Source: CAYWWM01 sp965198025 (lineage in GTDB: Bacteria; Acidobacteriota; Terriglobia; 2-12-FULL-54-10). From it: 64,000 nt of DNA. Position numbers and translations under genes: made by a program. Position 1 is the first letter of the stretch, and each line of letters opens with the position of its first letter. The stretch is taken from assembly GCA_965198025.1 (NCBI GenBank), contig OZ240237.1, positions 1,612,001 through 1,676,000 of the forward strand. Reading direction: 5' to 3'. The notes beneath the pieces were generated by a model. That model searched no databases and had not been told where the DNA came from. It saw only the letters and a program-made list of their open reading frames with translations. This document shows positions 51,013 to 60,444 of the stretch, piece by piece.

Positions 51013-51342
51013 TCACCCGCTCTTCGTCGCGTCGAGGCTGACAACCGTTTCCAAGCCGACCACTTCCGCGCTGTGCGAGAAGCCGGCAGGAAGCTCAATC
51101 ATATCGCCGGGCTCAAGGACCGCCGAGCCGCCTTCCCATCCAATTTTCAGACGTCCGTGCAAGACCGTATCCTTCTTGTGGACCGAATGGGCGTGCGGAG
51201 GAAAACAAGTGCCCGGCGGGTAGTGGTACAGAGAAACGTGGAACCCTTCGGCTTCAAGGCGTCCCCGCATGGCTACTTCACCGAGTGATCCCCATGCGGG
51301 GTCCCAATGAACGATTGTCGGCTCCTTTTCGTTCTGATTCAC
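51013..51342 (-). CDS. Cupin-domain protein
   Basis: 109 aa single cupin. FHVSLYHYPPGTCFPPHAHSVHKKDTVLHGRLKIGWEG carries motif 1 (H-x-H with a following acid) and VLEPGDMIELPAGFSHSAEVVG motif 2. GTG 51342, six bases after AAAGGA, is the chosen start. Substrate unknown. It follows thiC on the same strand. Confidence 0.75.
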   Translation of the reverse strand: MNQNEKEPTIVHWDPAWGSLGEVAMRGRLEAEGFHVSLYHYPPGTCFPPHAHSVHKKDTVLHGRLKIGWEGGSAVLEPGDMIELPAGFSHSAEVVGLETVVSLDATKSG

Positions 51343-51462
51343 AGTCGTTCCTTTTGCTTGAGATCCGACGCGGGTCCGGACCGTCGTTCGAGAAGGGTGC
51401 GCTCCGTTCCTGGTAGTCCGTTTCGTCCCGCGCACGACCGCACCGGATATGGGGAACAAGCA

Positions 51463-52845
51463 CTATTGCTTTTGAGCCGTAGTTAGCACAACAAGAGGGT
51501 TCTGGGCCTGCTGCAACTCAGCGTTGTAGCGCTCGACAGCTTGCGACATATTCATGGAGCAGAACTTGGGACCGCACATCGAGCAGAATTTGGCGTGCTT
51601 GTAACCCTCCTCGGGAAGCGTTTCGTCATGCATGGAACGAGCTGTTTCCGGATCGAGAGATAACTCGAACTGGCGGTTCCAGTCGAAGGTGTAGCGGGCA
51701 TGCGAAAGCTGGTCGTCCCGTTCGCGCACGCTGGGGCGGTGGCGGGCTATGTCGGCGGCATGAGCGGCGATCTTGTAGGCGATGATCCCCTGCCGTACAT
51801 CGTCTCTATTGGGGAGGCCGAGATGTTCCTTCGGCGTCACATAGCACAGCATGGAGGCTCCGTGCCAGCCGATCATGGCGGCGCCGATGGCCGACGTAAT
51901 ATGATCATAGCCTGGAGCGATGTCGGTCACCAGCGGCCCCAAGGTGTAAAACGGAGCTTCGTAGCACAGCTCATTCTCTTTTTCCACCTGCAACTGAATC
52001 TGATCCATCGGAATGTGACCTGGACCCTCAATCATCACCTGCACGTCGTACTCCCAGGCCTTTCTTGTCAACTCGCCCAGTACACGCAACTCTGCGAACT
52101 GGGCTTCGTCACTCGCGTCGGCAAGGCAGCCTGGCCGCAAGCCGTCCCCAAGCGAGAAGGAAACATCGTGCTTCCGAAAAATCTTGCAGATGTCGTCGAA
52201 TCGCTCGTAGAGGAAGTTTTGCTTGTGGTGGTGCGCCATCCACTGGCCGAGGATGGAACCGCCACGGCTAACGATGCCGGTAATCCGATTGGAAACGAGT
52301 GGCAGGAACTCTCGCAGCACACCGGCATGGATCGTCATATAGTCCACGCCCTGCTCGGCCTGCTCTTCAATCACTTCAAGCATCACATCGGCAGTCAGAT
52401 CGGGGACACTCTTGACACGCGTCAGAGCCTCGTAGATCGGGACCGTGCCAATGGGAACGGGCGAAGCAGCCAAAATCGCCCTCCGAATTCCTGGAATGTC
52501 GCCGCCGGTCGAAAGATCCATGACCGTGTCTGCGCCGTAGTGAACGGCCGTGTGAAGCTTGTTCAATTCCTCGTCGACTTCCGACGTAACAGCGGAGTTG
52601 CCGATGTTGGCGTTGATCTTGCAAAGGGATGCGACGCCGATGGCCATGGGCTCGAGATTGGCGTGATGAACGTTAGCCGGGATGATCATCCGGCCGCGCG
52701 CCACCTCGGAGCGAACCTCTTCCGGGTCGAGCCGTTCCCGCTGCGCCACAAAATGCATTTCTTCAGTGACGATGCCGCGCCGCGCATAATGCAGCTGCGT
52801 CGGGCACTCATCTCCCTGGCGCTTTTTCAACCATTCAGCACGCAT
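51463..52845 (-). CDS. thiC: Phosphomethylpyrimidine synthase ThiC
   Basis: 460 aa non-canonical radical SAM enzyme that turns aminoimidazole ribotide into the pyrimidine part of thiamine. The C-terminal cluster motif CSMCGPKFCSM (CX2CX4C) is intact, and GRMIIPANVHHANLEPMAIG, MTIHAGVL, VMIEGPGHIP and HITSAIGAAMIGWHG are diagnostic. No THI box is found in the short leader between it and the DUF2203 gene, so TPP riboswitch control is not evident. Other thi genes are absent. Confidence 0.95.
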   Translation of the reverse strand: MRAEWLKKRQGDECPTQLHYARRGIVTEEMHFVAQRERLDPEEVRSEVARGRMIIPANVHHANLEPMAIGVASLCKINANIGNSAVTSEVDEELNKLHTAVHYGADTVMDLSTGGDIPGIRRAILAASPVPIGTVPIYEALTRVKSVPDLTADVMLEVIEEQAEQGVDYMTIHAGVLREFLPLVSNRITGIVSRGGSILGQWMAHHHKQNFLYERFDDICKIFRKHDVSFSLGDGLRPGCLADASDEAQFAELRVLGELTRKAWEYDVQVMIEGPGHIPMDQIQLQVEKENELCYEAPFYTLGPLVTDIAPGYDHITSAIGAAMIGWHGASMLCYVTPKEHLGLPNRDDVRQGIIAYKIAAHAADIARHRPSVRERDDQLSHARYTFDWNRQFELSLDPETARSMHDETLPEEGYKHAKFCSMCGPKFCSMNMSQAVERYNAELQQAQNPLVVLTTAQKQ

Positions 52846-52909
52846 GATGAACTCCTTTAGTCGGATGCAGAGGGAATAGCTTACCGACCTGCCGCAAGGA
52901 AAACGAAAG

Positions 52910-53353
52910 CTACACAGGACGCGGTCGCCTGAGCTGGGTCAGGAATTTCTCGTCAATGGGCTTGCGGCCGGCGAATCCTTCTTCGACAGTATGCCAAAAC
53001 CGGATGGAGGGTTCACCGAGGCGCCAGCACAAATACACATCCCGGTCCGCCACCTGGCAAGGAAAATCAATCAAGCCGATTCCGAGGTCCTTGATGACAC
53101 AGCCCAGCAACTCGATCTCTTTCACGGTCTGCCGCAGCACCTTTTCTCTTTCTTCCGCTTCCATCTTTTGCTGCGAAAATTCCGACACATCGACGGAGCG
53201 GCCTCCCGAAAGGTAAATATCTTTGACCAGATTCGCGTATTGCTGTTCAATCTCGGCGATTCGCCATTTGGACTCCACGGCGCTTCGAAGCAAGCGTTCC
53301 AATCGCGGGAGGAGCTTCTCCGCTTGTTCGAGATTAAACAGTTCTTCGGCCAT
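52910..53353 (-). CDS. DUF2203 family protein
   Basis: 147 aa, helical N-terminal half (LFNLEQAEKLLPRLERLLRSAV), then IKDLGIGLIDFPCQVADRDVYLCWRLGEPSIRFWHTVEEGFAGRKPI, which is the DUF2203 signature. Role unknown. It precedes thiC by 64 bases. ATG 53353 begins the conserved part. Confidence 0.8.
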   Translation of the reverse strand: MAEELFNLEQAEKLLPRLERLLRSAVESKWRIAEIEQQYANLVKDIYLSGGRSVDVSEFSQQKMEAEEREKVLRQTVKEIELLGCVIKDLGIGLIDFPCQVADRDVYLCWRLGEPSIRFWHTVEEGFAGRKPIDEKFLTQLRRPRPV

Positions 53354-53545
53354 TGCGTGTCTTGTCTCATCCGCCCGTGTTTCTACCAAGAGCGGTTACC
53401 CTCAGAAAACTAAAGCAAAATTGATTGTTCCGTTGACACCTACCTCGATCATAATTTCATCATTCCCTGTGCAGTTGTGCAAGGGGAAATTCAGATTCGA
53501 GGAAGGAGCCCTCGGGGATAGTATCGAACCGGATGGGATTTGCAG

Positions 53546-54409
53546 GTGAACTTGGTGCATAGAATACCGGCGGGAACGTCTTATGAATCTCGTCCCGGCC
53601 GCAATTTGCTGTTGCGCGTTGCTTACGACGGAACCGATTTCCATGGCTGGCAGATTCAGTCAAAGGAAGCGACCGTGCAGGGGACCCTCACCACAGTCCT
53701 GGCAGAATTGTGCGGAGAGGATGTGCATCTTTATGGAGCGGGACGAACCGACGCCGGCGTACATGCGGAGGAACAGGCCGCCAGTGTCCGGATCAAAAGC
53801 CGCATCCCTTGCCAGAACCTTGTGAGAGCTCTGAATGATCATCTGCCCGAGAACATCCGCGTGCTTTCGGTGCAGAAAGTCCCGGAGAAATTCCACGCCC
53901 GCCGGGACGCACGGTCGAAAATCTACCAGTACCGGATCTATCGGGGAGTTATTTGCCCGCCCAATCTGACGCGATACGTTCTGACCTTTCCGTATTCTCT
54001 CGACGAGCCTGCGATGGCCCAAGCCGCCAGCCTCTTTGAAGGAACCTGGAATTTCCGACCGTTCGCAGCCGGGGATTCGAGCGGAGAGAAGGAAGAGAAG
54101 TCCGCGATCCGCACCATATTTTTCTCCAAGGTGCAACGTCAGGGCGAAGAGTTACGGTACACGGTTGCGGGAAGCGGATTTCTATACCACATGGTGCGAA
54201 TAATGGTCGGCACCCTGCTTGAGATCGGCCGCCACCGAGCTGCAGAGCAAGTGATTGCGGACTTGCTCTCATCGGGGATCGGCCCTGCCCCGGGCCAGAC
54301 TGCTCCAGCTCGTGGGCTGACACTGGTCCGAGTCAACTATCCCACCCTTCGATCACTTGGCAACTCCTACCTCGATGAAACTGATTTGTCAAAAGTAGAG
54401 GTAGGATAA
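53546..54409 (+). CDS. truA: tRNA pseudouridine(38-40) synthase TruA
   Basis: 287 aa enzyme that modifies the anticodon stem-loop. LLRVAYDGTDFHGWQIQ at the N-terminus, GAGRTDAGVHAEEQAA with the catalytic Asp near residue 73, and HMVRIMVGTLLEIG near the end are diagnostic. The start is uncertain: GTG 53546 has GGGA seven bases upstream, and TTG 53540 is the alternative. The last residues extend slightly past the usual end. Confidence 0.92.
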   Translation: MNLVHRIPAGTSYESRPGRNLLLRVAYDGTDFHGWQIQSKEATVQGTLTTVLAELCGEDVHLYGAGRTDAGVHAEEQAASVRIKSRIPCQNLVRALNDHLPENIRVLSVQKVPEKFHARRDARSKIYQYRIYRGVICPPNLTRYVLTFPYSLDEPAMAQAASLFEGTWNFRPFAAGDSSGEKEEKSAIRTIFFSKVQRQGEELRYTVAGSGFLYHMVRIMVGTLLEIGRHRAAEQVIADLLSSGIGPAPGQTAPARGLTLVRVNYPTLRSLGNSYLDETDLSKVEVG

Positions 54410-54537
54410 TGCATAGTATCCCCGAGGCAATGGAATAATCGGTTTCGAATTGGAGCAAGAACCCTATATACTTAAGTCGCAGGCATCAAAGCCAATAAGC
54501 AAGTCGCGTTCCCGATTGACTTTGAAAGGAGACAAGC

Positions 54538-56436
54538 ATGCAATCATTGGTAAAGCAACTCCTCAATTCCAAACTATCCCGCAGAGGTTTCCTCGCCGGG
54601 ATGGCAGCTGCAGGATATAGCGCCTCCGCGGCGCAATCCGCGTTGCAGTCCGTTGCGCCTTTCGTACCGCGCTCGAACGTCCCAGAACAGTTGAGCCGGA
54701 TCGCCGACGGAACCGGGAGCGGGCTGATGCTAGATCAGCTGATTGAGGCCGGTGCCGAATACATGTTTGTTTGCAACGGATCGGGCCTGGGACCGCTTTG
54801 CGACGCGCTGGTGAGCCGTCCGCAGGTCCAATTAATCCAGGCAACGCAAGAGGGACAGGCCGTGGCCGTCGCCGACGGATACGCCAAGGCTTCCGGCAAG
54901 ATCGGCTTCGTCATGTACAGTCGGGTTGGCCTGCCGCACTCGACTTCCAACATGTACAACGCGATGAAGGACCGCACGCCGCTGGTGATCTTCAGCGATC
55001 ACGCCAACATGGGGCGTGACGGAACCGACAGCCACGAGGACGTCGACGACTGGCTGGAAGCCGTGAAGCAGTACACCAAATGGCGCTGGGTTATCAAGCA
55101 GCCGGACCGCATCCCGGAGTTCGTGCGCCAGGCGTGCAAGGTAGCGAGTGTCATGCCGGGCGGTCCGACGCACGTCCGCGTACCGCGTGACATCCTATAT
55201 CGCGAGAATATTCGGACCACCGTGTTCACAGGAGACGCCTTCCATATCCCGATGGAACTACGCCCGGACACGAAAGAAATTGAGCGGGCAGCACGGTTGC
55301 TAGTGGAAGCGGACTCCCCGCTCCTTTACGTTGGACCGGAAGTGAGCCAGTGCAACGCCAATGAAGCCTTGATCGAGCTGGCCGAATTGCTTGGCATGCC
55401 CGCCGTGCAGGCACGGAGTTTCTATTCCGATTTTCCGAATTTTCATCCGCTGTTCGTGGGCGAACCACCGGCCGCGGGCCGGTACCCCGGCAGGGTTGAC
55501 CTCTTCGTGAACTTCGGCGCCCGGACGCCGGTCAGCCCGCGCTATACGGCGAGAGCGAAGATCATCCACGCGAGCGTGGAACCGGAAGCCATCGCGCGGA
55601 ATACAGCAGCGTCGGCCGCGTTGCTCGGGGACCTGAACCAGGTGGCCCGCGCCCTGATCGAGGCGGTCAAGAGCATAGTCCCGGCCCAAGAACTGGCGAG
55701 GAAGGCATCTGAACGGCGTGCGGCCTGCGCAGCCTACACGGCGCAAGTACGAGAAGGCCGAGAGGCGGTTGCGCGCCAGATGACCGGATCCCCGGTTCCC
55801 TGGCCCCGCCTGATGTATGAAATGAACGCGGCATTGGACCAGGATGCCGTGCTTGTAGTAGAACTCGGAACAGAAGGAAAGGTCATCAACTTCTTCCCAT
55901 TTGCTGCCGATGCCAAGAAGAAAATCGGGCGAACCGAAGGCCGTGCGCTCGGCTGGGGAACGGGCGCGGCCACGGGGGTGAAACTCGCGCTTCCGAACCG
56001 CCAGGTAGTTTCCTTCCAGGGCGACGGTGGTTTCCTGTTCGGTCAGACGGATTCGCTGTGGACTCAGTCTCGCTACGACATTCCGGTCCTGAATGTGATT
56101 ACCAACAACCGTTCCTATGAAGAAACCCGTTGGCAGATCATGGGAGATGCTGGGGTGACCGCTCAGGGAGCTGCGGGCCTTTCGGGTCACGACTACATAT
56201 CCTACTTGGGCGACCCGGACGTAGACTTCACCAAGTTGGCGGCGGCGCATAACATCAATGGCGCAGTTGTTGAGAATACCGACCAGCTTCGTCCAGCCAT
56301 CCAGCGCGCCATTCGGACGCTGCGCGACGGCCGACCCTTCATGCTCGATGTGCGACTGGAGAGATTCGGTGTCGGCAAGGACGCTACCTGGCATCCGAAG
56401 TTTTCCCTCGCTGCACAGCGCGACCGGCAAGTGTAA
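54538..56436 (+). CDS. Tat-exported thiamine-pyrophosphate enzyme (acetolactate synthase-like)
   Basis: 632 aa TPP-dependent enzyme with a twin-arginine signal (KLSRRGFLAGMAAAGYSASAA, R15-R16). Order: PYR domain (DQLIEAGAEYMFVCNGSG, catalytic E105 in ATQEGQAVAVADGYA), central domain (about residues 240-395), PP domain with GDG at 495-497 and NN at 523-524, the TPP/Mg motif. The set is complete, so catalysis is plausible outside the cytoplasm, with folding and cofactor loading before export. The reaction (decarboxylation, ligation or other) is not readable. AAAGGAGA lies nine bases before ATG 54538. No subunit or electron partner is adjacent. Confidence 0.85.
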   Translation: MQSLVKQLLNSKLSRRGFLAGMAAAGYSASAAQSALQSVAPFVPRSNVPEQLSRIADGTGSGLMLDQLIEAGAEYMFVCNGSGLGPLCDALVSRPQVQLIQATQEGQAVAVADGYAKASGKIGFVMYSRVGLPHSTSNMYNAMKDRTPLVIFSDHANMGRDGTDSHEDVDDWLEAVKQYTKWRWVIKQPDRIPEFVRQACKVASVMPGGPTHVRVPRDILYRENIRTTVFTGDAFHIPMELRPDTKEIERAARLLVEADSPLLYVGPEVSQCNANEALIELAELLGMPAVQARSFYSDFPNFHPLFVGEPPAAGRYPGRVDLFVNFGARTPVSPRYTARAKIIHASVEPEAIARNTAASAALLGDLNQVARALIEAVKSIVPAQELARKASERRAACAAYTAQVREGREAVARQMTGSPVPWPRLMYEMNAALDQDAVLVVELGTEGKVINFFPFAADAKKKIGRTEGRALGWGTGAATGVKLALPNRQVVSFQGDGGFLFGQTDSLWTQSRYDIPVLNVITNNRSYEETRWQIMGDAGVTAQGAAGLSGHDYISYLGDPDVDFTKLAAAHNINGAVVENTDQLRPAIQRAIRTLRDGRPFMLDVRLERFGVGKDATWHPKFSLAAQRDRQV

Positions 56437-56856
56437 ATGATCCGATTGTCTGTGGGACTGCTATCCGTTTTTCGTTGAATCATTTACGAAGATGGGGGTG
56501 GCCGCGCAGCCCGCAGTCGTCCTATTGCAACGTACCATGGGCACCTGATATCCTTCCCTTCGTACCCAACTAGAATAGTACGGGGAAGCTAACGGAACGA
56601 GTATGGGGGACCTTTTTATTCATGCCCCAAATTGTACTGTTGCGTCCGCCCGGCAGATCCAGTTCGGCCTGCGGTTCACCTTCTAATCAATCCAATCCAA
56701 CATTCATTCCGCGAAGGCTTCCCGATGGAAGCCTTCGCAGGATGTTTACCCTCGTCTTTTTCCAGAACCCAAAAAGGCCCCTTGCACTTCGGGAAAAGCG
56801 CATACCGTGGTAGGATCGTGGGAGATCAGCTTGCTACGGGATCTTAAGACAACGCC
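56437..56856. other. Noncoding spacer with a strong hairpin
   Basis: No supported gene. It contains the 12 bp hairpin below and otherwise nothing I recognise. Confidence 0.4.
56711..56738. terminator. Strong 12 bp hairpin, possible terminator
   Basis: Perfect stem GCGAAGGCTTCC (56711-56722) / GGAAGCCTTCGC (56727-56738), loop CGAT. A short T run (CTTTTT) lies 18 bases downstream, too far for a standard terminator, so a transcription end or a repeat is equally possible. Confidence 0.4.
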
Positions 56857-57501
56857 GTGCAACCATCCTGGAAGAACGCGGTGCGGCACTTTATGAATTT
56901 GGCTGCGGTCCAGACTTGCGTAAATTCCCGGACAGGAGCCCTTCTCTTGATTGCGCTGTTTCTGCCAGGGGCTGGATTGGTTCTTGCGGCTCAGCAAGTG
57001 CCGCCGGGAACGACGACCGTTACGCTCGGTGCCGTCAGTTCTCCTCCACAAGGCCAGGTAATGATTCCGGTGTTCCTGACCCCCGGCAGCCCGGACACCC
57101 AGGTCGGCAGCTTTTCCGCCACCATTCGTTTCGAAACGAACTCGCTATCGTTTGTCCGGGCAGAAAAAGGATTCTTGCTCGATAGTGTTAACGCGACGTT
57201 TCATGCGGATGCGGCGCAAGACGACGCCAATCCAGGCCAGGCGTTGGTTGAGTTGGAGGTTTCGACCGGAGGTGAAGAGCCACGACCCCTTCGGGAGGGC
57301 TTGGTGCTCTCGCTGGTCTTTCGAGTGGAACCCGACGCGCAACCCGACACTACCGTCACGTTGCCCTTTGATCGGATCAGCGCGTCCACGCCCGGGACCC
57401 CGTCAGCACCGGTTGCACCCGTGCTCGGAAGGGAGGGGACCGTGGAGATCCTCCGTCCGGACGCAATACCCTTTGTAAGCTGCTTTTTCTTCACGCATTG
57501 A
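56857..57501 (+). CDS. Exported cohesin-like domain protein
   Basis: 214 aa. A signal peptide-like hydrophobic stretch (TGALLLIALFLPGAGLVLAA) follows a short basic lead. The mature part is a cohesin-like beta sandwich: VTLGAVSSPPQGQVMIPVFLTPGSPDTQVGSFSATIRFETNSLSFVRAEKG and later LVLSLVFRVEPDAQPDTTVTLPFDRI. No dockerin partner is present. It ends oddly with a Cys/Phe tail (SCFFFTH). The start is uncertain (GTG 56857 or ATG 56893). Confidence 0.6.
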   Translation: MQPSWKNAVRHFMNLAAVQTCVNSRTGALLLIALFLPGAGLVLAAQQVPPGTTTVTLGAVSSPPQGQVMIPVFLTPGSPDTQVGSFSATIRFETNSLSFVRAEKGFLLDSVNATFHADAAQDDANPGQALVELEVSTGGEEPRPLREGLVLSLVFRVEPDAQPDTTVTLPFDRISASTPGTPSAPVAPVLGREGTVEILRPDAIPFVSCFFFTH

Positions 57502-57507
57502 AGGCCC

Positions 57508-57542
57508 GCCGAGGCTTGCATTGTTCACAAGCATGACTCGGC
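57508..57542. terminator. Hairpin between convergent genes
   Basis: GCCGAG (57508-57513) pairs with CTCGGC (57537-57542) and GCTTG (57514-57518) with CAAGC (57528-57532), leaving a four-base bulge. It stands between the cohesin-like gene and mutS ends; no T run follows on either strand, so termination is only inferred. Confidence 0.35.
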
Positions 57543-57564
57543 GATCCGGTCCGAGGTGACGGAG

Positions 57565-60204
57565 CTATCCCTGCTCAATTTGTTTCTTGAGCTCCGCCAG
57601 CAGGTTGAGCGCGTCGAGTGGCCTCATTGTGTCGGGGTCGGCTCGGGTGATCCTTTCAATCACGGCACTGTTGACCGGCGTGAAAAGCGTGAATTGGAGA
57701 GCTGACGGAGGCGCGGCGCCGGGGCTCAGACTTCCGGAAAGCCGATGTTCACTCTCTTCGTGCTGGCTCAGAACTTCGCGCGCTCGCGCGATGACTTCCC
57801 CCGGCAGGCCGGCCAGCCGGGCCACCTCGATCCCGTAGCTGCGGTCCGCCGCACCCGGCTCCACTCGCCGCAGGAACACAATACTGTTGCCGGATTCCTT
57901 AACCGATACGTGCTGGTTCTTGACACCAGACAGATGATCGGCCAGTTCGGTCAGTTCGTGGTAATGCGTGGCGAACAAAGACTTGGCACCCGTCCGTTCA
58001 TGAAGATATTCGACCGCCGCCCAGGCAATGGCCAGTCCGTCAAAGGTCGCCGTCCCGCGGCCGATTTCGTCGAGAATCACCAGACTCAACGGACCCGCGG
58101 TGTTCAGAATTGCTGCCGTCTCGGTCATCTCCACCATAAAAGTTGAACGGCCCCGCGCCAAGTTGTCGCTCGCGCCGATGCGCGTAAAGATGCGGTCGAA
58201 CAGAGGCAGCTTCACCCGTTCGGCGGGAACAAAGCTTCCCATCTGCGCAAGGATAGCAATCATAGCCGTCTGCCGCAGGTAGGTGGATTTTCCGCCCATG
58301 TTCGGTCCCGTGATGATCAAAACACGGTTGTTCGTCGAATCCATGAAGAGGTCGTTTGGGACGAAACGCTCGCCTTGCCCCGATTCGCCCAGCCGTTCCA
58401 AGACGGGGTGCCGACCCGCTCCGATTTCCATCACACCTTCTTCTGAAAACTGTGGGCGGCAGTAGTTCGCCTCTGCCGCCAGCCGAGCAAAGTTTGCCAG
58501 CACGTCCGCTTCTGCCACTGCAGCCGCGGTCCCGCGTATGCGCCGCGCATGCTCCCCCACCTGCGCCCGTAGTTCCAGGAACAAGCCTTGCTCGATCTTC
58601 TGTATCCTCTGCTCAGCGTCGAGCACCTTGCGTTCGTATTCCTTCAGCTCTAGCGTCGTGAAGCGTTCTGCGTTCACTAGCGTCTGCTTGCGTTCGTAGC
58701 GCTCCGGCACATGTGGCAGATTTGGCCTCGAAACTTCGATGTAATACCCAAACACGTCGTTGTACTTGATCTTGAGCGATTGAATTCCCGTGCTCGCACG
58801 CTCACGAGCTTCCATCTGCGCGATGGTCTGCTTTCCGGACCGGCTTACAGAGCGCAGGTCATCTAGTTCTGCGTTGTATCCCTCACGAATGACACCGCCT
58901 TCACTGGGATTGAGTGGCGGGCTTTCCATTAGCGCCTTGGTGAGGAGATCACGTATGTCGGCAAGTTCGTCCATCTCCTCCGTCAGCATGCACCACCGCG
59001 CTGCTTGTAGCCCGGCGATAACGGCCCGAAGCTCCGGCAAAACTGCAATCGAGTTCCGCAATCCCGCGAGGTCTCGCGGCGTAGCTGTAGCGAGAGTCAC
59101 TTTGCTGAGGAGCCGTTCCAAGTCCTGGATCGAGTCGAGTTCCTTCGCCGCCTTGCCGAGCACGATCGGTTGAGTATGCATCTCTTCGACAGCATCAAGC
59201 CGAGCTTCAAGCGTCGCCCGGTCGCGAGAAGGGCGCAGCATCCACGACCTCAGCATCCGTCCACCCATCGCCGTCGCCGTTCCATCAATCGCCGCCAGCA
59301 GAGTAGCCTCCGCCGCTCCTGCAAACAACGGCTCCGTCAGTTCCAGGTTCCGTACCGTCACCGAATCCAGCACCATCCACTGCTGCCGCTCATAAAAAGC
59401 AATCCGGTCGAGATGGGCCAGTGTCCCTTGCTGCGTCTCCCGGAGATAATGGAGCAGCCCGCCGGACGCCGCGATCGCTGCCTTTCTGCCCTCCAGACCG
59501 AACCCATCGAGCGAATGCACGCGAAACTGTTCCCGGAGCAGCCGCTCGGCGTAGTCGAATCCAAAGGTCCAGTCATCCACCGGAGTGCGGGTGAGACGGC
59601 TCGAAACGCCGTTGTCCGCCGCAAAGCTGAGACGCGCGTCCGGATTGGCCAGCAAGGGGACTCCTGCCGGAAACACAAGCTCACGTGCTGACAGGTGATC
59701 GAGTTCTTCCACGAGATGCCCTTCCGCCCCCGACCCAGTGAACTCCGTAGCCTGGAATTCGCCTGTCGAGACATCTACGCAAGCCATGCCGATACGGTCT
59801 GCGGATCGGCAGGCTGCAACCAGAAAATTATTCTCGCGCGGTGTCACCAATCCGGCGTCGGCCGCTGTCCCGGGTGTCACCACATGCGTCACCCCGCGCC
59901 GGACCAGCTTCTTGGATTGTTTCGGATTTTCCATCTGCTCGCAAATGGCTACTTTGAAGCCTTTCCGTATCAGCCGGCCCAGATACGTGTCCGCGGCGTG
60001 GTACGGCACCCCACACATCGGCACCGGCTCGCCGCGATCCTTGTTGCGCGACGTAAGCGTAATCTGAAGCTCGCGGGCCGCCACGACGGCGTCCTCGTAG
60101 AAAAGCTCGTAGAAATCTCCCAGCCGGAAAAACAGCAGCGCTTCCGGGTACTTTTTCTTGATTTCTCCGTATTGCCGCATCAGCGGCGTCGTCGCTTCCG
60201 ACAT
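57565..60204 (-). CDS. mutS: DNA mismatch repair protein MutS
   Basis: 879 aa mismatch recognition ATPase. N-terminal FRLGDFYELFYEDAV carries the Phe-x-Glu mismatch wedge; VRRGVTHVVTPGT is in the same domain. The ATPase has GPNMGGKSTYLRQTAMIAILAQMGSFVPAE (Walker A), SLVILDEIGRGTATFDGLAIAWA (Walker B) and FATHYHELTEL. ATG 60204 (MSEATTPLMRQYGEIKKKYPE) fits the family; an in-frame ATG 12 codons upstream is also possible. mutL is not in the window. Confidence 0.95.
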   Translation of the reverse strand: MSEATTPLMRQYGEIKKKYPEALLFFRLGDFYELFYEDAVVAARELQITLTSRNKDRGEPVPMCGVPYHAADTYLGRLIRKGFKVAICEQMENPKQSKKLVRRGVTHVVTPGTAADAGLVTPRENNFLVAACRSADRIGMACVDVSTGEFQATEFTGSGAEGHLVEELDHLSARELVFPAGVPLLANPDARLSFAADNGVSSRLTRTPVDDWTFGFDYAERLLREQFRVHSLDGFGLEGRKAAIAASGGLLHYLRETQQGTLAHLDRIAFYERQQWMVLDSVTVRNLELTEPLFAGAAEATLLAAIDGTATAMGGRMLRSWMLRPSRDRATLEARLDAVEEMHTQPIVLGKAAKELDSIQDLERLLSKVTLATATPRDLAGLRNSIAVLPELRAVIAGLQAARWCMLTEEMDELADIRDLLTKALMESPPLNPSEGGVIREGYNAELDDLRSVSRSGKQTIAQMEARERASTGIQSLKIKYNDVFGYYIEVSRPNLPHVPERYERKQTLVNAERFTTLELKEYERKVLDAEQRIQKIEQGLFLELRAQVGEHARRIRGTAAAVAEADVLANFARLAAEANYCRPQFSEEGVMEIGAGRHPVLERLGESGQGERFVPNDLFMDSTNNRVLIITGPNMGGKSTYLRQTAMIAILAQMGSFVPAERVKLPLFDRIFTRIGASDNLARGRSTFMVEMTETAAILNTAGPLSLVILDEIGRGTATFDGLAIAWAAVEYLHERTGAKSLFATHYHELTELADHLSGVKNQHVSVKESGNSIVFLRRVEPGAADRSYGIEVARLAGLPGEVIARAREVLSQHEESEHRLSGSLSPGAAPPSALQFTLFTPVNSAVIERITRADPDTMRPLDALNLLAELKKQIEQG

Positions 60205-60390
60205 TCTTTCGCTCGCAAGGAAGGGGAGGCGGCCTGCCATCCTGCCTTCGTGAAGTGCAATCTTGTCCGATTTTCGGAACAGAGCGTATTATGCAACGCT
60301 TTGAAGGGGTGGGCAAATGGCGATTCCGAGGCCCCTTAACTCTCTTGCTGCCGCAGATACCCTTTTGATCCCTATCGATTCCTCAACCCA

Positions 60391-60417
60391 TTGGAACAGC
60401 CCAACATGCACTATAAT
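60391..60417 (+). promoter_or_regulatory. Promoter of the hemX-hemA-hemC run
   Basis: -35 TTGGAA (60391-60396), 15-base spacer, perfect -10 TATAAT (60412-60417). Start near 60424, about 20 bases before the hemX ATG at 60445. Confidence 0.6.
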
Positions 60418-60444
60418 GAGGGTGCCGGAAGGACCGCCGAACCC

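Noticed and set aside
52846..53100. TPP riboswitch upstream of thiC
   Set aside because: The leader is only 64 bases and has no CUGAGA core or paired stems of a THI box; the bases further up belong to the DUF2203 gene.
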